From Nocardia abscessus NBRC 100374 (GTDB lineage Bacteria > Actinomycetota > Actinomycetes > Mycobacteriales > Mycobacteriaceae): DNA of 64,000 nucleotides. The stretch covers positions 1 to 64,000 of the forward strand of contig NZ_BAFP01000123.1 in assembly GCF_000308455.1 (NCBI RefSeq). Direction: 5' to 3'. Position numbers and translations under genes: made by a program. The notes beneath the pieces are model-generated. The model saw only the letters and a program-made list of their open reading frames with translations, did not search any database and was not told where the DNA came from. Positions 8,281 through 16,619 of this stretch are shown here, piece by piece (the first letter of the stretch is position 1; every line of letters begins with the position of its first letter).

Positions 8281-9462
8281 CTACTTGGGCGAAGGTCGAT
8301 CGTTCGGCAACGGTGTGCCGGGCAGGAACTGCGGGTTCTTGTCGAATTCGGCCGAATCGACAGCTTGCCCCTCCCCGGCCTGGTTGGTGAAGCTGAGGCG
8401 CTGATTCTGATTGATCAGAACGGTGTCGCCGCGCTCGACAGCGTCCTTGACGAGATCTTGCAGCTCTTCTTGGCCAGCATCGGGATTCGCCAGCGCGATC
8501 TTGCGGCCGATTTCGTTGTTGTAGAGGTCCATCGCCTCACGAACCGCAGCGTTGTCGGGACGACCTTCGTGCTTGGAGGTGTACTCATTGGTCCAGTCCT
8601 CGCCGAATTCCTGCGTCATCAGGGCGTTCCAGTACGCGTGCCGGAAGGCGTCGGTGTGGTTGTCCTGGGTGTTGTCGTTGGGGAACAGCGAATTGGCGGT
8701 GTCTTCAGCCTCCGTCTTGAGGTTGTAGAACCTGATCTTGTCGCCGAGGCTGAGTTGTTCGAGCATGGCGGCTTCGGCCACCGTCACATTCTGCGGTTCG
8801 AACCCGGGCTTCAAGCCCATGAGAGTCGCCAGCGTTCCGTCCGGCCACTCCACCATGCCGCCTGGGTCGGCCTCCACCTGATAGTCCGTCACGATCCGCT
8901 CGAGTTCGGCTCCGGGCGGGATCGGAACGTCGGCAAAGGCGTTCTCGATGGCCTTGCGGGCATTCTCCGCAGCGTCGGCGGCAGCCTGGAGCGCGGCGAC
9001 AATGTCCGTTTGGTGCTGCTTGGCGATCGCGCGCAAGACGAAGTCCGCCATGGCCCACGAAGTGTCGGACTGGCTCAGCAGCCAAGCCAATGTCGTGTCG
9101 TCATAGCCGACGGCACCGCTTTCCGCGACGACGAACTTCTGCTCCTCAGCGGTCGCAATAGCGTTCACCGCAGTGGTTTTCGCGAAGCCGAGGATGTTCC
9201 CGATCAGGGAACTCGCTTGTTCGCCTTTTTCGAATGCGGTAGCCACTTTGGACATCGAGGACAGCGCTTCTGTTCCCTTGTCGCGCATGGCGTCGCTCGC
9301 GGGGCCGCGCCAGAAGCCGGGCGAATCGGCGAGTTGCCGGGAAACCGCGCCGTGTTCGTCGGAGATCGCTTTGACTCCGCGGCCCCACTCCGAACCCTGC
9401 TCCGCCAGAGGTGCGACGTTCCAGCTGCGAATCTGCGACTTGGTCGGTGGCAGCGAACTCAT
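8281..9462 (-). CDS. WXG-type type VII secretion effector with C-terminal DUF6973-like domain
   Basis: A 393-residue two-part protein. Residues 1-120 look like a type VII secretion (ESX) targeting domain, helical with the WxG turn as WRG at 51-53. Residues about 255-330 carry an HTDAFRHAYWNALM motif with H269 and H275, followed by EYTSKHEGRP with H298, which resembles the DUF6973 domain found at the ends of predicted polymorphic toxins. The conserved histidines suggest a metal-dependent or hydrolytic activity, not shown here. It overlaps the EspC-like gene by ATGA (9459-9462), so both are co-translated. It lacks a Sec signal, which fits ESX export. Confidence 0.75.
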   Translation of the reverse strand: MSSLPPTKSQIRSWNVAPLAEQGSEWGRGVKAISDEHGAVSRQLADSPGFWRGPASDAMRDKGTEALSSMSKVATAFEKGEQASSLIGNILGFAKTTAVNAIATAEEQKFVVAESGAVGYDDTTLAWLLSQSDTSWAMADFVLRAIAKQHQTDIVAALQAAADAAENARKAIENAFADVPIPPGAELERIVTDYQVEADPGGMVEWPDGTLATLMGLKPGFEPQNVTVAEAAMLEQLSLGDKIRFYNLKTEAEDTANSLFPNDNTQDNHTDAFRHAYWNALMTQEFGEDWTNEYTSKHEGRPDNAAVREAMDLYNNEIGRKIALANPDAGQEELQDLVKDAVERGDTVLINQNQRLSFTNQAGEGQAVDSAEFDKNPQFLPGTPLPNDRPSPK

Positions 9463-9764
9463 CTGGGCGGGTCCTCGACGGATTCGAGTGCGCCCGCGTT
9501 GATCCGGTCACGGTTGTTGTACTCGGTGATGCTGATGCCCGCCTTATCCGCGATTTCGGTCAGCTGAGCATTGACACCCCGCAGGCTCGCACCCGCGCGC
9601 CAGCCCGCCTTCATGAAGGCGTGCCCGAGACCGGAGCCGGGCAGCGCCTGCTCGATCGCGGCGATGAAGCTGCTGGTCGGTACCCCCGCCAGCGCATCGC
9701 GAGACTGGTTCAGCGCGCCGATCATGCCTTCGACAGCGGCTTGATCGACATAGAGCTCGGTCAT
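9459..9764 (-). CDS. EspC-like (DUF2580) ESX secretion-associated protein
   Basis: A 101-residue helical protein starting MTELYVDQAAVEGMIGALNQ. Its size, helical heptads and the central GW turn (KAGWRAGASLRG) match the EspC/DUF2580 group of small ESX-associated proteins that pair with larger secreted substrates. It overlaps the effector gene downstream by four bases, which suggests that the two are made in equal amounts and may leave the cell as a pair. The start is an ATG 66 bases from the divergent YbaB-like gene. Confidence 0.75.
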   Translation of the reverse strand: MTELYVDQAAVEGMIGALNQSRDALAGVPTSSFIAAIEQALPGSGLGHAFMKAGWRAGASLRGVNAQLTEIADKAGISITEYNNRDRINAGALESVEDPPR

Positions 9765-9830
9765 GAATCCCTCCCCTGGAAACGGCTATTCTATGGCGAC
9801 TCTATTGGAGATGTGGGAGGGGGTCCGAAG

Positions 9831-10262
9831 GTGTATCCGATCAATGGGGACATCGATCCGATAACCAACCGGATGGATGCGGTGCGGCGAGCGCTGCTGA
9901 CCGATCGCGCCAGCGCAGGCCGATATGGAGTCACCGTCGAAGTCGGCGCGGACGGAACCTTGGCGGCGGTTCGAATCGACGACAGCGTGACGCCGTACGG
10001 AGCCGAACTCGGCAAGCTGATCACCGATTTGGCTCGAGAAGCCCTCGAGGAAGCTCGCGCCAACGTGCGCGATCGCTTGGCCGAATTCACCGAGGATCCC
10101 CGCATCGAGGCTGTGCGGGAAACATTGCATACCGCCGTAGAACGCCCGTATCCCGCCGAGCCCCAACCACTCCGCCGCCCCGTGCCGGTGAAAGAGGACG
10201 AGCTCACCGAGGAAGAGTTGATCGAACTGAACGAGCAGCGCAACCGAAGTTTCTTTCGCTGA
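9831..10262 (+). CDS. YbaB/EbfC family protein linked to a type VII secretion locus
   Basis: A 143-residue protein. The first 90 residues (ITNRMDAVRRALLTDRAS... VTVEVGADGTLAAVRI... LARE) follow the YbaB/EbfC pattern of helix, three-stranded sheet and helix that dimerises and binds DNA. The tail is charged and proline-rich. I chose the GTG at 9831 because GGGAGGGGG lies just upstream; the long open frame before it overlaps the divergent EspC-like gene. YbaB-like genes divergent from EspC/WXG effector genes are common in Nocardia-type genomes; a regulatory or chaperone role is inferred. Confidence 0.75.
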   Translation: MYPINGDIDPITNRMDAVRRALLTDRASAGRYGVTVEVGADGTLAAVRIDDSVTPYGAELGKLITDLAREALEEARANVRDRLAEFTEDPRIEAVRETLHTAVERPYPAEPQPLRRPVPVKEDELTEEELIELNEQRNRSFFR

Positions 10263-10769
10263 GGACAACACCGCTCGGCGCCCCACCAGCTGACCGCTGG
10301 GATCGAGCCCGAGTCCCCGGTCACAGGGACGGAAAAACAACGTTCCAGTAGGGGACGTAAGGAGCAAAAATCCCCAAGCTTTTGACCTGGGGATTTTGTG
10401 AGTGGGCTTCCTGAGGTCGCAGTCAACAATGAAACCCCTGGTCAGGCACTTGTGCAGTTGGTGGCCGACGCGAAGCATCGTGTTCAGGACGGAGTGCCAC
10501 CTCGGGGTTTGACTAACGCCTCACCGAAGCGGATGCGCCGGCTGTCCGAGGAGGAGCGGACATCGCTGGCAGAACGCACCACATTGCCCGCCACCTGCGC
10601 CCGGAACGAGGCTGACGGGCCGACACGCGCCCGGATGGCCTCCCAAGCCCAACACCCGGGCCGGTCGGGCGAAACAGAGCGAATCCGCGCCGTGGTGCGG
10701 ATCTGCGCTCTCGTCCTACATCGTAAGCGCCGCCTGGTCGCGGGCGCGCACCTCTGCTTCACTGATTCG
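10263..10769. other. Intergenic region; open but unrecognised frame before the hydrolase
   Basis: It contains the hairpin at 10367-10397. From 10398 to 10769 the hydrolase frame stays open for 124 codons, but the peptide is arginine-rich, without known domain, and no good ribosome site precedes its first codon. I therefore treat it as non-coding or as a remnant left by insertion of the neighbouring element. Confidence 0.45.
10367..10397 (+). terminator. Hairpin terminator
   Basis: The arms AAAATCCCC (10367-10375) and GGGGATTTT (10389-10397) are a perfect 9-base inverted repeat with a 13-base loop and end in four Ts. It lies 104 bases behind the YbaB-like gene and also marks the left limit of the atypical 10.4-18.5 kb segment. 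Confidence 0.7.
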
Positions 10770-11588
10770 GTGCCCTCAGCCAGCGCCACCAACCAAATCC
10801 GCACACTCGACGGCCTCCACCTTGCAGCCACCCTCGCCACTCCTGAGCAGCCAGCGGCGCGTGCCGTCCTGCTAATACATGGCGGGGGCGTCACCCGCGA
10901 GGAGGGCGGCTTCTTCACTCGCCTGGCGGCGGGCCTGGCCGATGTCGGCATCGCCTCGCTCCGCTTTGATCTTCGTGGTCATGGCGAGAGCGAGGGCCGA
11001 CAAGAGGAGCTGACACTTTCCACCATCCTGAACGACATCCGCGTCGGTCTGGCGCACCTCCGAGAGGCTACCGGCGCGGACGAGCTGAGCCTCTTGGGTG
11101 CGAGCTTCGGCGGTGGCATCTGCGGCTACTACGCCGCCAAGCGTCCGGACGAACTGGCGCGGCTGGTCCTGCTCAATCCGCAGTTCGACTACAAAAAGCG
11201 GACTATCGACACCCGGCCGTACTGGGCGGACGACGTCATCAACGACGAAGCCGCACGTGAGCTGAACGAGACCGGCGCCATTCAGTTCACCCCGACGCTC
11301 AAGCACGGCCGCCCGCTCTTGAACGAAGTGTTTTGGTTGAAGCCGAATAAGGTACTTGGCGAGATCAAGACGCCGACCCTCATCGTCCACGGCAACGCCG
11401 ACACGCTGGTGCCGATCGACGGCTCGCGCGCTGCGGTCTCTCAGTTCACCGCACCTGTCGAACTGGTGGAGATCGACGGTTCGCAGCACGGCTTCGCCGT
11501 CCACGATGATCCGCAGTATCTCAACCCCAAGAGCCAGGAGTATCAAGCCGAGGTCATCGGCATCGTGGCGCAGTGGCTACGGCATTAG
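10770..11588 (+). CDS. Alpha/beta hydrolase
   Basis: A 272-residue serine hydrolase. The oxyanion segment is LLIHGGGVTREEGGFF, the nucleophile elbow GASFGGGI, the acidic residue lies in IVHGNADTLVPIDG, and the histidine in GSQHGFAVHDD. The family includes esterases and peptidase S9-like enzymes; the substrate is unknown. The GTG at 10770 (VPSASATNQIRTLDG) gives the normal family length; the frame is open further upstream but without recognisable protein. The 3' end overlaps the convergent XRE regulator by 12 bases. It may be part of the integrated segment. Confidence 0.8.
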   Translation: MPSASATNQIRTLDGLHLAATLATPEQPAARAVLLIHGGGVTREEGGFFTRLAAGLADVGIASLRFDLRGHGESEGRQEELTLSTILNDIRVGLAHLREATGADELSLLGASFGGGICGYYAAKRPDELARLVLLNPQFDYKKRTIDTRPYWADDVINDEAARELNETGAIQFTPTLKHGRPLLNEVFWLKPNKVLGEIKTPTLIVHGNADTLVPIDGSRAAVSQFTAPVELVEIDGSQHGFAVHDDPQYLNPKSQEYQAEVIGIVAQWLRH

Positions 11589-13016
11589 GACATCGTTGAG
11601 CATCCGGACACTCGGCCGGTTGCGCCACGGGTCGAGTGCCCGAACGACTTCGACCACCACGTTCATGGTGCGCTCGGATCTGGTTTCCCTGGCTACTGTG
11701 ACCGCCGTGGCGGCAACGGTCGCCGCTTCATCGGGTTCACCGCCGAGCGCCAGCGCCTTGGCTTGCCGAGCCCCGAACAGGCCGCTGTCGCGCTTGGAGA
11801 GGGTGCCGCCCGCCAGCACATCACCGAACAGCTGCACGGCCTGGTGCGGCTTGCCCGCTTCGGTATAGCAACAGGCCGAACGCACGAGCAGCGTGCTCTG
11901 TTTGAAGTAGGCCCCGAGCGCATCGCCACCGGCATCCTCGGCAGCGGATAACAACTGCTGAGCGTGGACGAGATTCTGTTCGACCGCGGCCAGCGGTTCG
12001 CCGGTCATAGCAAGGCCCAGCGCTTCCTGCTGTACTACCTCAGCCTGAGCACGAGGCGGGAGCTGCCACGGTCCGGTGCTGGCGGCCTGCGCCAAGGACA
12101 ACACGGTGCCCGCATCCTGCGTGTCGTAGGCCATTTGGGACTTCTTGAGCAGGACGTAGCCCTGGAGCGGCAAGCTGCCCGCTGCCTGCGCCCACTCCAT
12201 TGCCCGGTCGTACAGGAACGTCGCGGTTAGCGGATCGTGCAGGTCGCGGTAGAGCCAGCCTGCAAATTCGGCACCATCGGCCCCGACCTCCAGTAGCTGA
12301 CGCCGAATCTCGGGCTTGGCATCGCGACTATGCCGGCGAATGGCCCCGAGTACGCCAAGGACGAGCGGGAGCGCCGCCGCAGGGCCGAGAGTGCCATCGT
12401 CCGCCTTGCATCGGACGAGCTGCTGGCGGAAAAAGTCCACCACAGGCCCGTCGAAGTAGCGATGCGCGTTGTCCAGCGCCGCGCCGACCCGCTGAAGCTC
12501 GTCGGCACTACCGACCGGAGGTGTATCGGCTCCATCCGACGCCAACCAGCGGGCCAGCAGTAGGGCGTTCTCGCCTGCCCCGCGCGGGACGGCTGGCTGC
12601 GCTGCCGTCACACCGTCGACGGACGGTGGCACTTTGAACCACAGCAGCTCGTCCGGGATGCCGAGGATCTGTGCCCACCGCACCAACTTCGAGAGCTGTT
12701 CGGGCGCCGCTCCTTTCTCGATGCGGCTGAGCTGCGCCTGGGTTAGTTCGAGCCAATTGGCGACAAGCTCCTGCGGCAGTGGTCGGCCGTGGTACGGATG
12801 CGTCCGATAAGCGAAGATCACTCGGCCCATGTGCCAGGTCGCGAGGGCATCACGGATCTGGTCGGTCTGCCAGAAATCACCGGAAACGCTCGGCGGCTGT
12901 TGCCGCTCACCGCGAGATGCAGATTCGCAGGGAGCGCAGAGAGGTTCGGGGTTGTAGCGATTCAATCTGGAACCGCATCGGGCGCAGTAGCGCTGCTCCT
13001 GGGATGCCCGTTTCAT
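11577..13016 (-). CDS. XRE-family regulator with N-terminal zinc ribbon and TPR-like domain
   Basis: A 479-residue protein. Residues 11-30 form a zinc ribbon (CARC ... CAPC). A helix-turn-helix follows at about 55-110 (ELVANWLELTQAQLSRIEKG). The rest is an all-helical repeat domain of TPR type with repeated A-x-A-LA patterns. The ATG at 13016 is preceded by AGGGGAACAAACC; an in-frame start at 13115 is less likely. Such regulators in actinobacteria sense small ligands or peptides. It is divergent from the NMP kinase, radical SAM and cupin genes and is the obvious controller of that cargo. Confidence 0.8.
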   Translation of the reverse strand: MKRASQEQRYCARCGSRLNRYNPEPLCAPCESASRGERQQPPSVSGDFWQTDQIRDALATWHMGRVIFAYRTHPYHGRPLPQELVANWLELTQAQLSRIEKGAAPEQLSKLVRWAQILGIPDELLWFKVPPSVDGVTAAQPAVPRGAGENALLLARWLASDGADTPPVGSADELQRVGAALDNAHRYFDGPVVDFFRQQLVRCKADDGTLGPAAALPLVLGVLGAIRRHSRDAKPEIRRQLLEVGADGAEFAGWLYRDLHDPLTATFLYDRAMEWAQAAGSLPLQGYVLLKKSQMAYDTQDAGTVLSLAQAASTGPWQLPPRAQAEVVQQEALGLAMTGEPLAAVEQNLVHAQQLLSAAEDAGGDALGAYFKQSTLLVRSACCYTEAGKPHQAVQLFGDVLAGGTLSKRDSGLFGARQAKALALGGEPDEAATVAATAVTVARETRSERTMNVVVEVVRALDPWRNRPSVRMLNDVLMP

Positions 13017-13207
13017 GGTTTGTTCCCCTGGGGTCTCTTGGGCGTTGGTGCGCCGTTTGCCCTGGTCGCGTGACCGTATCAGGGCTTCGCATCGGCCGCT
13101 ATACGTTTCATACATAGCGCGTATGCCCCCGCGTCGTGGCCGTTTTCGCGCAGTCGGCTGACCCTTACCCAGTCACCCAAAGGTCCACTAGGGAAAGGGG
13201 GTAGGCC

Positions 13208-13891
13208 GTGGCATTGTCCCTCGTCGTTCCGATTTTCGGGCCACCAGCCGCTGGCAAAACGACCCTGACACTGCGTCTCGGATCGGCGTCAGGGCGCCGG
13301 GTGTTCCGGCTGCGCGAGCACGTCTCCAAGGAGGTGCTGGCCGCGACAGCGACCAGCAGCGAACAACTCGGCTGGATCGACGAGTTCACTGTGGCCGAGG
13401 CGCTGCGCTCCTACTTCAACGCTGCCCACGACGACCCCGACGTCCATACCGTCCTGCTCGACAACTTTCCGGGCTCGGCCAACCAGGTCGACCAGCTCCT
13501 GATCACGCTGTGGATGTTGACCCCGACGCCACATATCGAAGCCATCGAAGTGGTCACGGACGTAAGGACGCTCAAGCAGCGGGCCAGAAACCGTAAGGTC
13601 TGCCACCGCTGCGAGCGTGACCCGATCTCCGATCCGCGGTTGCCGGCGATTCCGAGCAACGACGACCCGTGGCAGTGCGCCCACTGCGGCGGCCTCCTGC
13701 ATCCCCGCCGTGGTGATTCACCCCGGCTGCTCAAAGCCCGGATGCAGCGCTACCACCACACGGCAGCCGGAATCCGAGCAGGCTTTACCGACTCCGGGAT
13801 CACCGTCACCCAGCTCGACACCACCAACACGATCGACGGAGCAGCGGAACTGCTTGCCCCGCTTCTTATCTCACGGAGCAGATCACTATGA
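13208..13891 (+). CDS. Nucleoside monophosphate kinase-like P-loop protein with zinc lid
   Basis: A 227-residue protein with Walker A GPPAAGKTT at residues 11-19. A Cys4 lid is visible as C132, C135, C157 and C160, as in Gram-positive adenylate kinases. The segment LLDNFPGSANQVDQL takes the place of the adenylate kinase DGFPR-x3-Q motif, but the arginine that binds the monophosphate is replaced by glycine, so substrate preference may differ from AMP. The lid-closing RLLKARMQRYHHTAAGIR helix is present. GTG start with AAAGGGGGTAGGCC upstream. The stop overlaps the radical SAM start as ATGA, so the two are coupled. Confidence 0.8.
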   Translation: MALSLVVPIFGPPAAGKTTLTLRLGSASGRRVFRLREHVSKEVLAATATSSEQLGWIDEFTVAEALRSYFNAAHDDPDVHTVLLDNFPGSANQVDQLLITLWMLTPTPHIEAIEVVTDVRTLKQRARNRKVCHRCERDPISDPRLPAIPSNDDPWQCAHCGGLLHPRRGDSPRLLKARMQRYHHTAAGIRAGFTDSGITVTQLDTTNTIDGAAELLAPLLISRSRSL

Positions 13892-15027
13892 CGACTGTCC
13901 CCTTGCCGACGCCCGGCCTCCGAGGTGATGGCTACGGCCACGCCCGCATGCCGCGCCGGATCGACCTCCCCGCGCCAGAGCGCATCGACCGCGTGGCCTA
14001 CGGCCGATTCCGCAACGTCTACCTCTACATCACCGAAGCCTGCCAACTGCGCTGTGAGCACTGCTACATGGGCGAGCGGCTGGAGCGGGCGCTCAAGATG
14101 CCACTGCCGAAGATCGCCGAGACGCTGACCACCTGGCGCAAGTTGGGCGGCAGCAAGCTCACCCTCCTCGGCGGCGAACCGACGCTGCATCCGTACTACT
14201 GCGAAGCTGTGCGACTCAGCCGCCAGCTCGGCTATGAGCACGTCATCACCACGACGAATGCTCAGAAATCCGCGCTCAAGAGGTTCCGGCAACTGGCGCC
14301 AGACGACTTCGCCTACGTGCAGGTCAGCTTGGACGGTGGCAGCCGAGAGACGCACGACGCCGTGCGCGGCGCCGGCACTTTCGACGACGCGATGGAGACC
14401 ACGCGCGAACTGGCCGAGCGCGGCTTCGACACCCGGATCATCTGCACGGTGAACAAGGCCAATGAACGAGATGTGTTGCAGCTGCTCGACATCGCGGACG
14501 TGCTGGGCGTCAGCCTAGTGAAGTTCCACGTCTTCTCGACCATCGGCACCGGTCACGGCAACGCCGAGATGGCGATGACGCCGCCGGAATGGGTGACGTT
14601 CTGCGATCGGCTCAATCAGGTTGCGCCGGAATACAGAACACGGGTCTGGTACCAACCGACCTACGCCCGGCGCGACCAGATGGAGCGCTACGCGGCCGAG
14701 GGCTACCAAGGGTGCATCGGCCGAACGTTGGACCGGATCTCGATCTTCCCGGATGGCCGCTGCTACGTCTGCTCGTATCTGTTCGACACCGACCTGTACT
14801 TCGCCCAGATGGTCGACGGGCACATCCAGCTCAACCACAACTCGAACGAATTCGATCTGTTCACCAGCGCACTGGCCGAAAGCACCTGCGGCGGCTGCAA
14901 AGCCAGCGCTTGCATGGGCGGCTGCCCGGCCGAAGAACTTGTGATGGGCAAAGCCTCCTGCGAGGCAGACGACGACATCGTGCCGGTCTGCCGCCTTTGG
15001 AAGTCCAGCGCCAAACCCGAAGAGTGA
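13888..15027 (+). CDS. Radical SAM enzyme with SPASM-type auxiliary cluster domain
   Basis: A 379-residue enzyme. The SAM-binding [4Fe-4S] cluster is C52-x3-C56-x2-C59 (ACQLRCEHCY), followed by the GGEPTLHP motif near residue 95. The C-terminal third has nine cysteines (C276, C292, C295, C334, C337, C342, C346, C358, C368) in the SPASM arrangement that holds two further clusters. SPASM enzymes modify ribosomal peptides, proteins or carbohydrates. No obvious precursor peptide gene lies nearby. It is co-translated with the NMP kinase-like gene and followed after 10 bases by a cupin-like gene, so a small nucleotide- or sugar-linked substrate is an alternative to a peptide. Confidence 0.9.
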   Translation: MTTVPLPTPGLRGDGYGHARMPRRIDLPAPERIDRVAYGRFRNVYLYITEACQLRCEHCYMGERLERALKMPLPKIAETLTTWRKLGGSKLTLLGGEPTLHPYYCEAVRLSRQLGYEHVITTTNAQKSALKRFRQLAPDDFAYVQVSLDGGSRETHDAVRGAGTFDDAMETTRELAERGFDTRIICTVNKANERDVLQLLDIADVLGVSLVKFHVFSTIGTGHGNAEMAMTPPEWVTFCDRLNQVAPEYRTRVWYQPTYARRDQMERYAAEGYQGCIGRTLDRISIFPDGRCYVCSYLFDTDLYFAQMVDGHIQLNHNSNEFDLFTSALAESTCGGCKASACMGGCPAEELVMGKASCEADDDIVPVCRLWKSSAKPEE

Positions 15028-15037
15028 GGAAGCCTCA

Positions 15038-15692
15038 ATGGACGACATGGACCGGATCGCCGAAAATCTGTGCTGGATCGACTGGAACGACATCGACGAC
15101 GTCGAACTCAATTGCCGTGAAGCCCTGAATGAACTCGCGGCCGAACCCCGGATCGTGCGCATGCGACTGGAGCAGCTGCCCGATCGACCGGAACTGCTTG
15201 CCCTGTGCGAGCACTACGACATCCTCGACAAGATCGTGCTGCACACCGATGACGATCACGGCGTGCGTATCCGGCTGCACTTCTTCTTGCCCGGCTACTT
15301 CGACCGGCCACACAACCACCGCTGGTCCTACGCCAGCCGCATCTTGCGCGGACAGTATCGGCACTACCTCTTCGGGAATGCCGAGGTAGACGAGCACATC
15401 GAGCCCCATGAAACTGCCGGTGCTGCAGGCGCGGGAGGAACCGGTGGGCACGACCTACGCCCTGCACCACACGATGGTTCACGCCGTCGTGGCCGAGCCG
15501 TACACGGTGTCGCTGGTAATCCGCGGCCCGGCGATCAAGGACAAGTTCCTGGTGATGGACCGCAAGACGGGCGAGGCGTGGTGGCAGTACGGCGCGACGC
15601 AGGAATCGGCGGAAGATGCGCTCCGCAAGCGGATGACGCCCGCCAGGTTGCAAGAGCTTATCGGCCGCCTGGACGAGTGGCAGTTGTTCTAG
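15038..15692 (+). pseudogene. Cupin-like protein interrupted by a +1 frameshift
   Basis: Two frames together give one protein of about 217 residues. Frame one runs from ATG 15038 (MDDMDRIAENLCWIDWNDID) to about 15405 and contains the metal-binding-like FDRPHNHRWSYASRIL. At GAG CCC CAT the good frame moves by +1, and the rest (LPVLQAREEPVGTTYALHH ... EWQLF) ends at 15692. Both halves have histidine clusters of a cupin or dioxygenase-like barrel. The total of 655 bases is one more than a multiple of three. The shift sits on CCC-C, so it is either an indel, a sequencing error in the C run, or a programmed +1 shift. The stop codon interleaves with the convergent PfkB stop. Confidence 0.65.
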
Positions 15693-16615
15693 CTGGCGAC
15701 GGACTGCGGGCGTGAGGCGATGACCGCCCGTAACTCGTCCAAGCTCGGCAGCGGGGCACTCTGGTGTCGTGCGCACCGGAATGCCCCGCTGGCCGATCCA
15801 AGCAGCATGCCACGATGCATCGACCATCCCGACCGCAGGCCGTAGAGCAGCCCCGCCGAGAAAGCGGCCCCTGCACAATGGGTGTGCCGAACTTCCACTG
15901 GGAAGCTGGGCGCGGACACCGTTTCCGATCTGCTGACCGCAATCGCGCCGAATGCTCCAGCCGTCACGACCACCCAGGCCGCGCCGGTCTGGACCAGCAA
16001 GGATCGCGCTACCTCCGGCGCCGCGGCGTGGGCGGCATCATCGACGTTGGTTTGGATCACCAGCCCTGCGCACCCACGGATGGCGGACGCCATCGCCTGT
16101 GAAAGTTCGGAGCCGCCCAGATTGAGCAGCATCGGCACCTCGACTGCGCGGCCGGCCTCGATCACCCGGAGCGCTGCCCGCTCTATGAGCTGATAGCAGT
16201 CCAGGTAGAGAAACGATGCACTGGCGATCGGCGACAAGTCGGCGCGCTCCAGACTGCCAACCACGGCGGGCAGGTGTGCAAACCAGGTCCGGGTGTGATC
16301 GTCGTCGGCTGCCACGACGACCCGTGGCGTGACGACCTCTGAACGGATCGCAAAGGCACGTTCGACGCGGCGCTCCTCCAGCCATCGGCGAACGTACTGG
16401 CCTTGCTCGTCGTCGCCGATGTCATTAGAGAGGAGCAACGAGGGCGCTCCCAGGGATGCGAGCGCCGCCGCTGTCATCGGTCCGTCGGCCGCTACCGACC
16501 ACTCAATGCTTCGGATTTCCGCCCCGTGGTTCGCTGCCGGAAATCGGGGCAGGTTCCACAGCTCCGCCAGCGCCAAGTAGCTGACGCACACCACCGGGCC
16601 GGACTGGAGCGTCAT
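15689..16615 (-). CDS. PfkB-fold protein lacking the catalytic aspartate
   Basis: A 308-residue protein with the ribokinase (PfkB) fold: an early DGPMTAAALASLGA strand-helix, a central VVTAGAFGAIAVS strand pair and the anion-hole segment near residue 249. In active kinases the second signature is D-T-x-G-A-G-D-x-F. Here it reads HTHCAGAAF (residues 244-252), so the first Asp is His and the catalytic base Asp is Ala250. It is therefore probably not a normal sugar or nucleoside kinase and may be a binding or regulatory protein. It follows the NUDIX gene by four bases and is co-transcribed with it. Confidence 0.78.
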   Translation of the reverse strand: MTLQSGPVVCVSYLALAELWNLPRFPAANHGAEIRSIEWSVAADGPMTAAALASLGAPSLLLSNDIGDDEQGQYVRRWLEERRVERAFAIRSEVVTPRVVVAADDDHTRTWFAHLPAVVGSLERADLSPIASASFLYLDCYQLIERAALRVIEAGRAVEVPMLLNLGGSELSQAMASAIRGCAGLVIQTNVDDAAHAAAPEVARSLLVQTGAAWVVVTAGAFGAIAVSRSETVSAPSFPVEVRHTHCAGAAFSAGLLYGLRSGWSMHRGMLLGSASGAFRCARHQSAPLPSLDELRAVIASRPQSVAS

Positions 16616-16619
16616 AGCT

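Noticed and set aside
10263-10400. Possible copy of the tRNA-Ala 3' end as left attachment site (GGGATCGAGCCCG looks like a T arm)
   Set aside because: The match to the tRNA is too short and has no extended identity, so I do not call an attachment site.
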